From Scatophagus argus (lineage: Eukaryota; Chordata; Actinopteri; Scatophagidae): DNA of 64,000 bases. The stretch covers positions 22,949,535 through 23,013,534 of the forward strand of contig NC_058503.1 of assembly GCF_020382885.2 (NCBI RefSeq), given 5' to 3'. Shown one piece after another: positions 42,792-53,900 of this stretch. How positions within the stretch are numbered: the stretch's first letter is position 1; each line of letters starts with the position of its first letter. A program made the position numbers and the translations under genes. The notes beneath the pieces were generated by a model. The model was not told the origin of the DNA. It searched no databases and saw nothing but the letters and a program-made list of their open reading frames with translations.

Positions 42792-44509
42792 AGGGCGGGA
42801 ACACAAAGCGGCCATGTGAGGAGGGGCGGAGACGCTTTTCGGTGAAGCTACACCTTCGTTTCGCTTTTGGTCTTGACAAATTTTAAACAAATGCAAATGA
42901 AGTCAGTTAAAAGCTGGCTGAAGGTGTGAGTGTGAGGCGAATGCCTTCAGGGGAGGGCAGTCCCACATTTACACGACATCACAAGCTTCCACATGTCAAA
43001 CTAATCAACTTGTATCTCATTATTGCGCACTGAAGTGTCTGAGGTTTTCTGGCTTCACTTAAGAAAGCCTGGAAAGTCCTTGACTTCAGAGCTTCAGTTT
43101 CCAGGTGCTGCAGTGTGGCCGGAAGCTGCACTAATGGAATTAGTGATCCGAATCGTGACGAATGGAGCCGGAGCTCACTGTGGTGAAATGCATGCCGGCT
43201 GCAGTTTCTCGTGCACGATAAGCTTGCAGGTACTGCAGGTACTAAAGCAGCTCTCAGGTAAGTGGAGGAGGAAGATTAGAGGCTGACAGATTAGGAACCA
43301 ATCACAGCTGCAGTGTTTGATTACTCCTCTCTGCTTTGTGCTGAGCGCCTGTCAGAAGGACGTCAGTCCAGGTGCAGCCGGGTTCACTTACATCCTGCAC
43401 TGCTCACCTGAGCCTGATCAGTCGTCTACAGGATTTACTGCTGCAGGTACACACACACACACACACACACACAGGTAACAAACTGAGTCGATTACCTGCA
43501 GTCTGTTGACTTTCTCACCTTCCTGCGTCTCTCTGGGTGCCACTTAACTACTTTAAACCTGCTGCTTCACAGGACAGCATGAACGACAAGACCTGAGCCA
43601 AACAGCTGAACCTGCCCAGCACTGCAGGTTTTCACGTCCCGACGTCCTCTCCCTGTCTGTCTCTCGGCCGGCTGGGACAGGTCAGTGCCGTGGAGACGGG
43701 AGAACGTCGAGTGAAAACGACAAGCACAAGCGACGGGCAGGCAGGTGGGCCTCACCTGAGGGAAGTCTGAGCTTTCTGATCAGCCTACTGCAGTCAAACT
43801 GATGAGTCAGTGTTTCACATCATCATTTATCAGCTTACTGTGTTTTATATTAATAACCTGAATCTGTGGTGGAGTCAAAAAAAACACCTCTGAAGTTGAA
43901 GCACAAAGTAGCAGGAAATGGAAAGTACAGGTGCCTCAAATTGTACACAAGTGCAGTATTTTACAGTTACTGTGGTGGTCATCTCCCAGCCCTGATCCTG
44001 GATCAGTGAGGAGCCTTACAGTAGGAGCTGGCCTGTGGGCTGAATGACTCCAGGGTGATCATTTGTGATGTGAGGACCATCTGCGGGGGCATCTGGACAA
44101 CAGACAGCAGCCCGCAGCTCACCCCGGTGGACATCTGAGTCACAGGGACCCGGATGCGGGCTGTCGAACCCGCGGGTCTGTTGTGGAGGGTTTGTGAACC
44201 GCGAGACGGCAACGCACAGCGGATAGATTAACTCGTTCGGGGATACACAGAGCTTTGCATGCATGTAATGATGAGCACAAAGGGCAGGGAGGATGGGTGA
44301 GGACCCGATGGGTGAGGACCAGATGGGTGAGGACCCGATGGGTGAGGACCAGATGGGTGAGGACCCGATGGGCGAGGACCCGATGGGTGAGGACCAGATG
44401 GGAGCGAGCACAGAAAGTTGATGGCGGCGGCTGGCGGATACTCACAGCGGGCGGCTGGCAGCGCCGCGCAGAGCAGCAGCAGCAGCAGAGCGGACGCACG
44501 GCAGAACAT
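35158..44509 (-). CDS. Unrecognised small type I single-pass membrane protein (two exons)
   Basis: Exon 1 (44509-44446) encodes [20 protein letters not shown] plus an arginine, a strong signal peptide, and ends with a T before a consensus GTGAGTA donor. Exon 2 (35414-35158) follows a CTGCCTCAG acceptor and begins GT, restoring TGT (Cys). The model gives 106 aa. After cleavage there is a short acidic ectodomain ([20 protein letters not shown] and onward), then a span [21 protein letters not shown] Cys-rich membrane edge ([13 protein letters not shown]), likely palmitoylated, and a tail ending DPNKVEEQV follow; EEQV resembles a PDZ ligand. I do not recognise the family. The intron is about 9 kb, so further exons could exist, but the phase match makes the two-exon form self-sufficient. 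FXYD/KCNE-like auxiliary subunits were considered; their signature motifs are absent. Confidence 0.55.
36935..36953. repeat. G19 homopolymer
   Basis: Nineteen consecutive G residues on the plus strand. Confidence 0.9.
38019..38099. repeat. (CA)n microsatellite, interrupted
   Basis: CA repeats with GC and TC interruptions over about 80 bases. Confidence 0.9.
39590..39900. mobile_element. Dispersed teleost repeat
   Basis: The sequence around AAAACTGCAGTTCCTCAAATGG and CTTGAGGCTGGCTCCAAAAG, then AGAAATAAACATGTTTGCAG, is a high-copy teleost repeat I recognise. Its right part has GCTAGC/GCTAGT direct repeats near 39860-39897. Boundaries are approximate and no open frame is present. Confidence 0.55.
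41553..41725. repeat. Compound (TC)(AC)(AT)(GTAT) simple-sequence block
   Basis: TC repeats pass into AC, then into AT and mixed ATGTATAT/ATACATGT units over about 170 bases. The AT and ATACATGTAT parts are self-complementary and could extrude cruciforms. Tyr/Ile-rich ORFs here are artefacts. Confidence 0.95.
44292..44403. repeat. 15-bp minisatellite with alternating variant units
   Basis: About 7.5 copies of GATGGGTGAGGACCC or GATGGGTGAGGACCA. The first five copies alternate C/A at the last position, a 30-bp higher-order unit. It lies about 40 bases inside the intron from the signal-peptide exon. Confidence 0.95.
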
Positions 44510-44870
44510 CACACCTGCAGAGACACTTCACATGACACGTCCGCAGGGAAGAAGCTCCACATGAGACTCACGGCTCCGGTGTGGACATCACGGCTCATCA
44601 GGCTGACCGCATGGGGCGTCACGGACCCGACGAGTTCGCGTTCTCATCCCGCCAAAGCTCGCGGAGGAGCAGCAGCCTGATGGAGCCGCGATAAACCAGC
44701 ACACAAAGTGAAGTGAACTCCTTACCTCCGTTTCCGGTGTCCTCACGACCCTATCGAGTCTTCCGAGATGAAAGTCAGACAAAAATAAACGGACAGCTTT
44801 GACTGCTTTTCATTTAAAACCAGAGCGCGACGTCGAGACGCGCGGCTGCACGCGCTGCTGAGGAGACTGG

Positions 44871-44936
<66 letters not shown>

Positions 44937-47812
44937 TGAGTAGGAGGAGGTGTGAAGGAGTCTGACCTCCTCCTGCTTCAACATGTTTTCATCCCTCATT
45001 TATTTTCTAATCCGCCTCCTGTCTGCTCCTTCACCCCCTCAGGATAAACGAAAATGATGACAGATGAACTCAAGCTGCTCAGATCTCAAACATCTTGTGC
45101 TCTTTATATAACAAAATAAAATCAAAGCCCCCACAAAGTTTGGCTTCAGACTGCAGAGTCCCCTCAGATCGGGTCCTTCCAGCTGAGAAGATCCTCCTTA
45201 CTTTGACTCTCTCAGCTGAGGGATGCATGCTGGACTTTCTGCAAAGAGCAATCAGGGAGGGAAAGTGAAGAGCAGAGGACCGGAGGTGGTGACGGGGAGG
45301 GACGACGTGCACGAAGACGATGGGAGCATCGCTTTCACGCATTTCATTATGTCCTCGTACACCACGGACCACTGAGGTGATGGTCAGGCAGCTCCAAACA
45401 CAACACACTTCGCTCTCCTCGTGGCCATGTTGTTCTTCACATGGAGCTGAGGGGGACTGCGGCGCCAGCGAAAATCCTCCTCGCGTTTTAAAGCTCAGTT
45501 AACTGATGTTTTCGTCCTGGTGACGGTAACACAGAAGAACCCGAGCTCGCCAACCTCATCACATGTGCTGAACGTTAAGAGGTTCTGTTCGCCAGAGGGT
45601 CCGACGTGCAGTCTGGACCGCCGAGCTTCTAGACAAAGAAGACGGGGAACAGACGAGAAAGTCTAAACCGGGGGAAGGAGGTCCAGGGCAAACCAGGCCA
45701 AGGTCCAACAAACACACCACAACAAAACAAAGAACAAACCACAAGGAAAAGATGCAAGACACAAAGACAAACTGACAGACCGAGGGACAAACACAGACAG
45801 GAGACGGGACGCGGACTGCAGGAACGAATCAGCAATCAGGTGGGAAGGTGAGAAAAACACAAAGACAGGAAGTGAATGAAATAAAACAGGAAACAGACCA
45901 GCTGGATTCATTTCATTAAGAACTAAAGGAGCTCTGACTCATCCAAATGAAGTCACCAAAGGAGCTTGGACACTCAGGCCGTCCGGTGTCGGACTGTCCT
46001 ACCGTCTGCACACACTGGAGGGATGATGTCAACATCACAGCGGGGTAACGACAAGGACCACAAGGACCAGGACCCAAATGCAGACCTGCAGTTCAGTGAT
46101 CTCACTCACAAAATCAAAAGTGCCACTAAGGCCTACAGGAAGCAGAAGCAGGCAAGAGCCAAAAAGCAGGCGAGGCGAACGTGTCCGAATCAAAGTCCAA
46201 CTAAACAAGGATCCAAAACGTGGGAGAAGCCGCCTTGACTTCCTGCTGAGGCTCACAGGTTTCGGCCTCTCCAGGCTGAGATGGGAAGAGTGGATCTCTG
46301 GAAACGTTAAAGCTATGTGTACTCTTGGATTTAAAAATAAAAGGATTCAATACCCAGGTGTTATGTACACTCACAGCTGTGAGCAGGTCTGAAACAAGGT
46401 GTCACATTATTATGTAACCTCACAGCTGTAACCACAAGCAGAACCAGGAAACAAGTCGATTCCAGCAAACCTCAAAGCAGTTAGAGATAACACAATGGAA
46501 ATCAGCACTGATGCTTTTTTGTCTTCTAAAATAAAAATGAAGCACAGCAATCTGTTCACAGAAGATCTGCGCGAGTTGAAGGAAAACGCTGCCAAGTCTC
46601 GTCAAAGCTCGTCCACTCAGATGGTGAAGTTCACTGTGCTGCCTTCAGCGTTGCTAAGTAATGTTCAATTACAGTGCAATCATACGCGGTGGGTGAGACT
46701 TTTTCCCACAGCCTTAATAAAGCCCCTTCAGTCGAGAAGAAAGGCAGCGCTAAAGGACGTCACCCGCTGAGGACAAATTAAACGCCGAGAAACATGAAGA
46801 AAAGGAGGTGGGCGGGAGGAAAGAGCCGAGGGGAAATGACAAAGCAGAGGGATGTCGTATCAGATCAATAACCGCCGTCCATATCTTCAATAAGAAGCAG
46901 GCAGTCCTCCCTTTTAGGAGGGATTTACAGGAACACGAGCACCACAGCTAACCTCAGATCCTCCACCCGACTCTCGTTTTGAGAGACGTCTCAGTGGTCC
47001 AGAGATTAAAGTCTGGAGATAACGTGAGCGCAGGCTGAAAAGCCCTTCGCCTGCGAGCATCTCGACCGAGCGGTCGCAGATTACCGCCTTTTCATTTCTC
47101 CTGCCGCCTTGAAGGACAGCAGGCAGATGACATGAATTTATCAAATCCACTGGAGGTCCGACTGGCTGAAATGCATCCACGACTTTTATAAAGAGCATCT
47201 GAATCGGCTGCCACTTCTGGCACCTTCAGCTCCCCAAACAATCAGAGGAACTTAGATGTGGAGGCTGGTTTCACGTGGCATCGAGTCTCCAGGCTTCTGC
47301 TCCACCCACTGAAGCACCACTTTACTTCACGGGCGTCTTCAGATCAGCCTGGAGGTTTCAGTAGTTTGCAGTATGGTGGTTGGAGTCAGAGGACGCTGAA
47401 CCTGTGACTTCTGTCTCACTTCTGTGTGTGTTTTCTGCAGTTATCAGCAGCAACATAACATATTGATCCGACGTCTGCTTTTGGTTCTTTGTTTGTGTGT
47501 GTGCGTGTACGGGAAACAAAACTCGTACTAAATGTTTCTAAGAGGCTGACGAGCTGCTTCCTCGTTTCCTGCACTCATCTGAGCTTTAACGCTGATCCGT
47601 CGTCGTGGTTGTCCCTCAGAGTACCTGAGGAAACAACAGAAACGTGTGCTCGCCGTCAGGGCGTCTGCTGCGTCGACAGACCGACTCTAACGTACGACGT
47701 CACATAACTTTGTCTAGCTGTACTTACAGAGGTACACTTTATGAACATCTGATGGTCTCGACCAGACACAAACAGAAAACTGGATAGAATTGGAAAACCT
47801 GGAATGAGTAAC
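44510..47812. other. Intergenic region between the small membrane-protein gene and rrp1b
   Basis: The 44.5-44.9 kb part is CpG-rich and is the likely promoter side of the minus-strand small membrane-protein gene; a CTGCAG just upstream of its ATG could be an acceptor. A GT tract is at 44873-44935. The 45.64-46.22 kb stretch, rich in ACAAAGACA and GGACCCAAATGCAGAC phrases, looks like a degenerate dispersed repeat. I see no supported gene. Confidence 0.45.
44873..44935. repeat. (GT)n microsatellite
   Basis: A GT run of about 30 units upstream of the small membrane-protein gene. Confidence 0.95.
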
Positions 47813-47940
47813 TTTATTAAAAGGCGAGTCACTCAAAATGACAAAAAGCAACACTGACATCAGATAAACATGAAAATACTTCTGTGTGCGTCTCCAAAGC
47901 AGGATGTTTGGAATCAGTCCATTAAAGAGTTCAGAGAGGC

Positions 47941-50900
47941 TCAGAAGAAGTCTGCCGCCGCCGGACGTCTTTTCGGCAGACTCTTCGGAGTACTGAGGCT
48001 GGTCTTCCTGCTGCCGACGGGGGTCTTCTTGACCTTGGTGGACAGAGGGGTGGCCGGAGACTTCAAGACCCCAGACTTGGGTTTCTGCTTGGGGTCGAAG
48101 GGCACTCGGGACGAGCCGTCTGGACTCACCAGCAGGCTGCGATCAGACTTCCTGAACTCTGGAAAAACAGACTCCGCGTCACATTTCCTACAGCGATCGT
48201 TTTACGTGGGGTAAGTAAAGGAACAGTTCACCCTAAAATGAACCAGTCATTTAAATTACTGGTGACTAATTTATCAACTGGTCTACTGATGACCGAACTG
48301 TTTGCTCTAATGTCGCATCATTACTGGAACTTCACGCTGCGGTCGAGTTCACAGCACGAACACGAGCTCCAGGATCCTTCTGGATGTTTGGACCAAATTC
48401 CTCCTCTGACTTTCTGCTGCAGAATAAACTCAACTGCTAAAAGCTGAACTGTTCATCACCGATTTTAACTCAACTAAAACTACTTAAGCTGTTTTTAGAG
48501 CAGACGCTCCTGTTTCCTGGGATTCAGAGGTGCCGAGTGTGAATCTACGGCTCACTGTGGATTCACAGTCTGCACCTCGTCCTCCACGTTGTAGCGTGAA
48601 TTACACTTTCTGTCCATCATGTGAAGTCTTACCAGCCGTCTTATTATTCTTGAGACCGAAGGTCACCTTCTTGGACTCTGATTTGGGAGTTTGACTCTTC
48701 TGTGGAATGAAAACACAGACGACACAACATCGTGACCATCAGAGCGAACAGCTGCTGCCAACTACCTGCCTGCTGCGAGCCGTCCGGCTACACCTGCCCA
48801 CTCACAGGAAGAGGGACACCACGTCCACAGGGGACAATACGTGTTAAATGTTTTAATGTTTAAGTTCTCGAGACAGCAATATGCATTAAACCAGCTTCAA
48901 TACAATACAATACAGTATAACTGCAATGCAACTGACAGAACCGACTGCAGCCCAAAGAGGTGCGAGTGTTCAGTCATCCCTTCTGTGATGATGATCACTG
49001 ATGGGATCACCCTTCTGGTAAAGGACCTGGTCATGTGACTGTGACTGTGACTGTGTGTGCCTGTCATTACTGTTCAAACACTAAATACAGCATTGAAACA
49101 GGGGAAGGGGGACGCACATGCTAACTCTGCATGACTGCATGGTCCTGTTGAACTCTGGAGGACCTCTGTAGCCCCTGCTGCTGCTAACACCCCTCCCTCC
49201 CCACACACACACACACACCACCCTCCCTCTCCCTTCCCTTACACCTACCCATGAACATTGCCTTTTGCACAGAATTATGCACACTTGTCTCATTTGCACA
49301 ATTCTGCAATACTGCTGTAAATATTGTTGCCATCTGGTCTGTTGTTTTTATATTTATAGCATTAGTATTTAGGTTATTAGGTTAGGTTATTTCGTTCCAC
49401 CTCATGTTTCTACATGTGTGAAATGACAATAAAGCTCCCTGAATCCTTGAATCCTCATGGGCCAACAGCAGACAACTTTCACATTCAGCAGCTTTCCTGC
49501 TGCTCTGCAACTTTAATAAAGTCTGTCACAAAGCAGAGCATGTGCTCAAACTTCTACATCTTAAGCTTTTCCACCCGTCTCATTCATAATGTCTGGCAGA
49601 GCAGCTAGGGGCAGGGGACAGAGTGGACATGAGTGGACATGAGTGGACATGAGGGGACATGAGGGTCATGAGGGTCATGAGGGGGCTGTCCCTCACTGTT
49701 ACCTTGTTGCTGGACAGCGGGGTGCTGGGGCCTCCCTTGGTTCTGCAGAAGAGCGGAGTTGGGACTGCAGCGTTGCTCTGAAACGTGATGAAGTCCAACG
49801 CCGAAGACGTCTTCGCCTTCTTCTGTGACTTTTTAGTGCTCAGAGGTGTGGCCGACACTCCAACATCCTGAAATGGAACATCAGTTTAAAAGTCATTGGT
49901 GTCTCGGTGTACGGAAGCTGTGAGAGGCCATGCTTATTAAATCTCTTTATCCTGACATCATGATTTATTATTCCAAAATGAAAAACAAGTTTTGTTGGAG
50001 ATAATTAAATGAACAGCTCATCTTCTGAGCTTTCAGGACAGCAAAGTAGCTGACTCATGATCTCGGCTGTTTCTCAACCATCTAACCCCGCTGAAGACTC
50101 ACGCTGTCCAGTTTTGTTTTCTTGCCAACAGCCTCTTCCTCTGCGAGCCCGTTGATGGATGTCGCCGCCTGCAGCTCATCGGCCTCGAACTCGAACACCA
50201 CGGGGATCTTCCTCTTCTTCTTCTTCGCCTCCTGCACTGGGGTTTGATCTTCCAACGACTTCTTTTTCTTCTTCTTTGCTGGTGTTGTCGTGGTGACCGG
50301 TTCGCTGTCATCAGCCATCCGAGAGGTTTCCGACTCCGCCGCTGCAGTCTTGGATTCTGCTCGATTCTTTTTCTTCTTCTTCTTCTGTGCGGTTTCTGTG
50401 CTTTCATCTGCAGCAGGTGGAGCTTCAGGTGTCTCTTTCTTCTTTTCTATGGGCACTGTGGAGGCATCTGATGACTGCCCCTCCGCAACTGATGTGATTT
50501 CAGGTTCTCCCTGTGAATCAGCCTTGGGTTTCTTTTTCTTACTCTTCTTACTCGTCGGCTTCTCTCGTCCAGTTGCTGGACCGTCTTCTTCTACGCTCAC
50601 GCCGTTAGCCTGCGATTCGTCCTCCACCTTCCTCTCGCCGTTCTGGCTCATCTTTTTCTTCCTCCCGGGGGTGGTGGGCTCGGTCTCGGGTACTGGTACT
50701 GGTGTAATCTCTGCTTCTGCACTGACTTGCGACTCGTCTGTCTGCAACTTCGTGCCCTTCTTGTTCTTCTTCTTCTTCTTCTTCTCTGAGGCGGCAGCTC
50801 CGGAGGACCCGTCTGGTGCAGGAGTCTGCTGCTGCACTGCTGGTTTGAGTTCTGAGGCCTTTGTCCCGTTGTCTGAGGCCTTGTCAGACCGGTCGTGGTG

Positions 50901-53900
50901 GGCGGTGGTGCAGATGGGTGGATGGCTGGTTTCTTCTGTGAGGAGCAGAGTTTCTGACTGACCCTCTTTCACCGACGAGACGGAGATCAGCGCTTCCTGT
51001 GGTGCACCTTCAGTGTCTGCAACTGCACCCATCAGTTCCTGTTCAGACTTCTGTGCATTTTCACCTCCAGCCTGCACTTTCTTCTTCTTCTTCTTCCTCT
51101 TCTTCTTTTTCTTTTTGTTTTCATTATTTGCGGTCAAGTCAGCTGGTTCATCTTTTGCCGAGTCTTTGTTTTGCTTGCCGAGCGCCGAAGCCTCCTTTTT
51201 CTTCCCTGAAGTAGCAGAGACACAAATCAATTCAGGTGAGACATTTCGTATCATTACATCGAAACCTTTGAAAGGTGACAACATGGACTTCAGAGAGTCT
51301 CTCCAGCTGCTATGTGAATTCACCCGATTATTCAGTTTTGTGATTCTGAATGCTGACGGCTCGGATGTGGTTTCGGTTTCTGAACTGGATTATTGTCCTC
51401 ACATTCTAAATGCAATCGTTTTGTTATTTAGATTTAAACAGAAATCTGCACGCTGGTTGTCTTTGGTCATGTAGCATCAGATTAAAAAGAAGCTTCCAGT
51501 GTAAAATACTTCCTTTCAGCTTTGGTGACCCTGACAAGTGCCGTTTTGACTCCTGTGTCGATGGAAAATGAAGCTCTCTGAAGTGGATGATTGGGGCAAA
51601 ATGAGACGCAATCAGTGAACGTGAACACAGCATCAGTGACGGAGTGAAATGTGACCGTCAGGATACTCGTGTGCTCAGATCCAGTGCTCTTGTTTGGAGC
51701 AGTTTGGGCTGGATATCGTTTTAATGTAGTGAAGTGGGTTCTTATTGATTCCAGTATGAAAACAGGTCGAATGTTAACATCACAAAAATCTATTCTTTGA
51801 AGAGTTCGACTTTTGTTTCACTAGAATAAGTCAATTTAAAGAATTTTTATTCAAGTAAATTCATACAATGAAACTGGATGAATTCCGTTGTGTTTCTGTG
51901 CTGCACAGTCGCTGTGCTTCATGTCCTGCTGGGGCAGCAGTGACACCTTGTGGTGAACAGGAGACACAACACACAGTAACGAGACAGCCGTGTCTGCCAT
52001 GCGGACTCACGGCTCGTCAGACTGTCACCGATGAAGCTCTGTGGTGTTTGTTTGGGCCTGATGTGCAGAACCGGGACCTGATTCTTCACATTTTGTTATC
52101 AGTTTGAACTGTGAAGCAGATTTCGGTCGTGTGTCCACAATCAGGTCCGTCTGAGCAACCGCTACACACACCCTGCACAGCAGCACACACACACCTGTAC
52201 GTGAAGGCGAGGATCTGTGATGTGGACAACATTTGAAAAGTTCAAGAATAAAACTTCTAACAAACCTTTGCTTTTCTTGGATGCTGGCGCCCCGTCCTCC
52301 TCCTCCTCCTCCACGTGACCTCCTCTCCTCTTCATCCTCTTCCTGCTGCCAAACATGTCGTCGTCCTCATCTGTGGAGACCTCCTCTGGGTACTCGTCCT
52401 GAGGGAAGGAGCCTGGGAGGAAACCCAGAGGGGACAGAGTGAGACGGGATGACGTCCAACATCTTTCATAAACATCAAAGTGAGCACAGAGACGCCGTGA
52501 TCACCAGCTCCTACCTTCACTCAGGTCACGCAGCCTGCAGGCCAACACACGACGCGGTGAGGGAGGAGAAGAAGAAGAGAAACACGTTAGTTTGGGTGCC
52601 AGCAGAGGTTGTTCAGAGGAAGGCCGGAGTTAAAACCCCAACACTAATCTAATCAACAGCTTTCTTTGGTTGGAACAAGGGATCATCAGTGAGGCGGAGA
52701 GGCAGCCTTTAACAGCAGCGTGCTCGCCGAATGCTGATTGGCTGATGCGCAGCGGAGCAGGAAGCGCCACGCTGTGACCCCTTTGATAACTCTGATTACT
52801 TCCTGCTCCATCACAGCTTCGTCAAACATTCGATGCTGTTAAACAGAACAAACAGATGCACAAAAAGCAAAATCAAGCCTCAAGCAGTCGCCTGTAGCAA
52901 ACACAGAGTCAGGCTGCCCCCTTTACGGTCCACATCTCTGGGAAGATTAGGATTATTACGCAAACTACGCTCATGACGACGTGTTCGGGGTCCTGGTGTT
53001 GCTCATGTCACTGCAGACACCTGAACAGCACACAGTCGTCGCTTATTGGAAACACGCCTTGCTCTGAAATCTCACGAGACGCGAGTTGCTGCAGGAAGTG
53101 GCAGGTGGAAACTTGAGTCACCACAGGGCCTCTTTAAAGCGGTCCAGTGCCGGAGCTGCTACTCACACTCTGACGATTCGGTAGAGTCTCTTCCTGTTCT
53201 GGCTCGGCGTGCCGCTCCGACTGGATAACTCGAACAGCTTGTCTGCCAGAGCGGCGTAGTCAAACTACCAAAGACACAAACAGACGATTAGAAACAAAAG
53301 CAATTCACCAAACGTGTCCGCCATCAGGAGGACTCGTGCTGCCTCAAACTCTTCTGACCGCAGCAACAAACAGCTGCTACACTTTCAGACAGCTAAACTG
53401 CGTTTCAATTATTCTCCACGGCGACCATCGAGTCGGAACGTTTGTCACGGACTGGTTTGGACTTTCATGGTGCGTTCAAGGCCATCGTGACACCAAAAGT
53501 CTGGTCAAACCCAAAACAACCGAGACGACCCGAGTCTCGCTGACGGAGAGAATTAAAATGTAAGAGGAACTTAAGAAAATGTGCAGCATTTCTGTTACAC
53601 GTTGCAGTAAACGGGAGTTTGACTTCTGAAGTATGAAACGTTAAAATCAAACAGCCAACGTTTTGACGGGAACAGATGAGGAAAACAAAGAGGACGTTTC
53701 ACCTGAAGGACCGGTCCAAAGTCCTCGTCACACGGCGCCTCTGTGTCAGACTCCTCCGAGTGAAGCAGCTCATCATCCTCATCCTCTTCGTCTTCTTCGT
53801 TTGATTTTTTGCCTGAAAGCACAAAAACGCACAATTTAATTCTCATGAAAGCAGCTTCAACGCCACAGCAGGCAGCACATCAGAGCGAGCGTCTGCTGCG

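Larger units (their letters stand above)
35415..44445 (-). other. Large intron of the small membrane-protein gene
   Basis: About 9 kb with no supported exon. It contains a G19 run (36935-36953), CA/GT tracts near 38019-38099, 42759-42789 and 43449-43472, and a dispersed repeat at 39590-39900. It also contains an AC/AT/GT low-complexity block at 41553-41725 and the 15-bp minisatellite at 44292-44403. Confidence 0.45.

Noticed and set aside
44228..44440. Annotating the signal peptide plus repeat ORF as the main protein
   Set aside because: A consensus GTGAGTA donor at the signal-peptide end and the phase-matched membrane exon make splicing the better model; kept only as a finding.
46035..46256. 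Basic 90-aa plus-strand ORF (rich in KQKQARAKK)
   Set aside because: The DNA resembles a degenerate dispersed fish repeat; no splice sites or conserved domain.
50290..51474. Phe/Ser-rich plus-strand ORFs of up to 223 aa
   Set aside because: Antisense shadows of the Lys-rich rrp1b exon.
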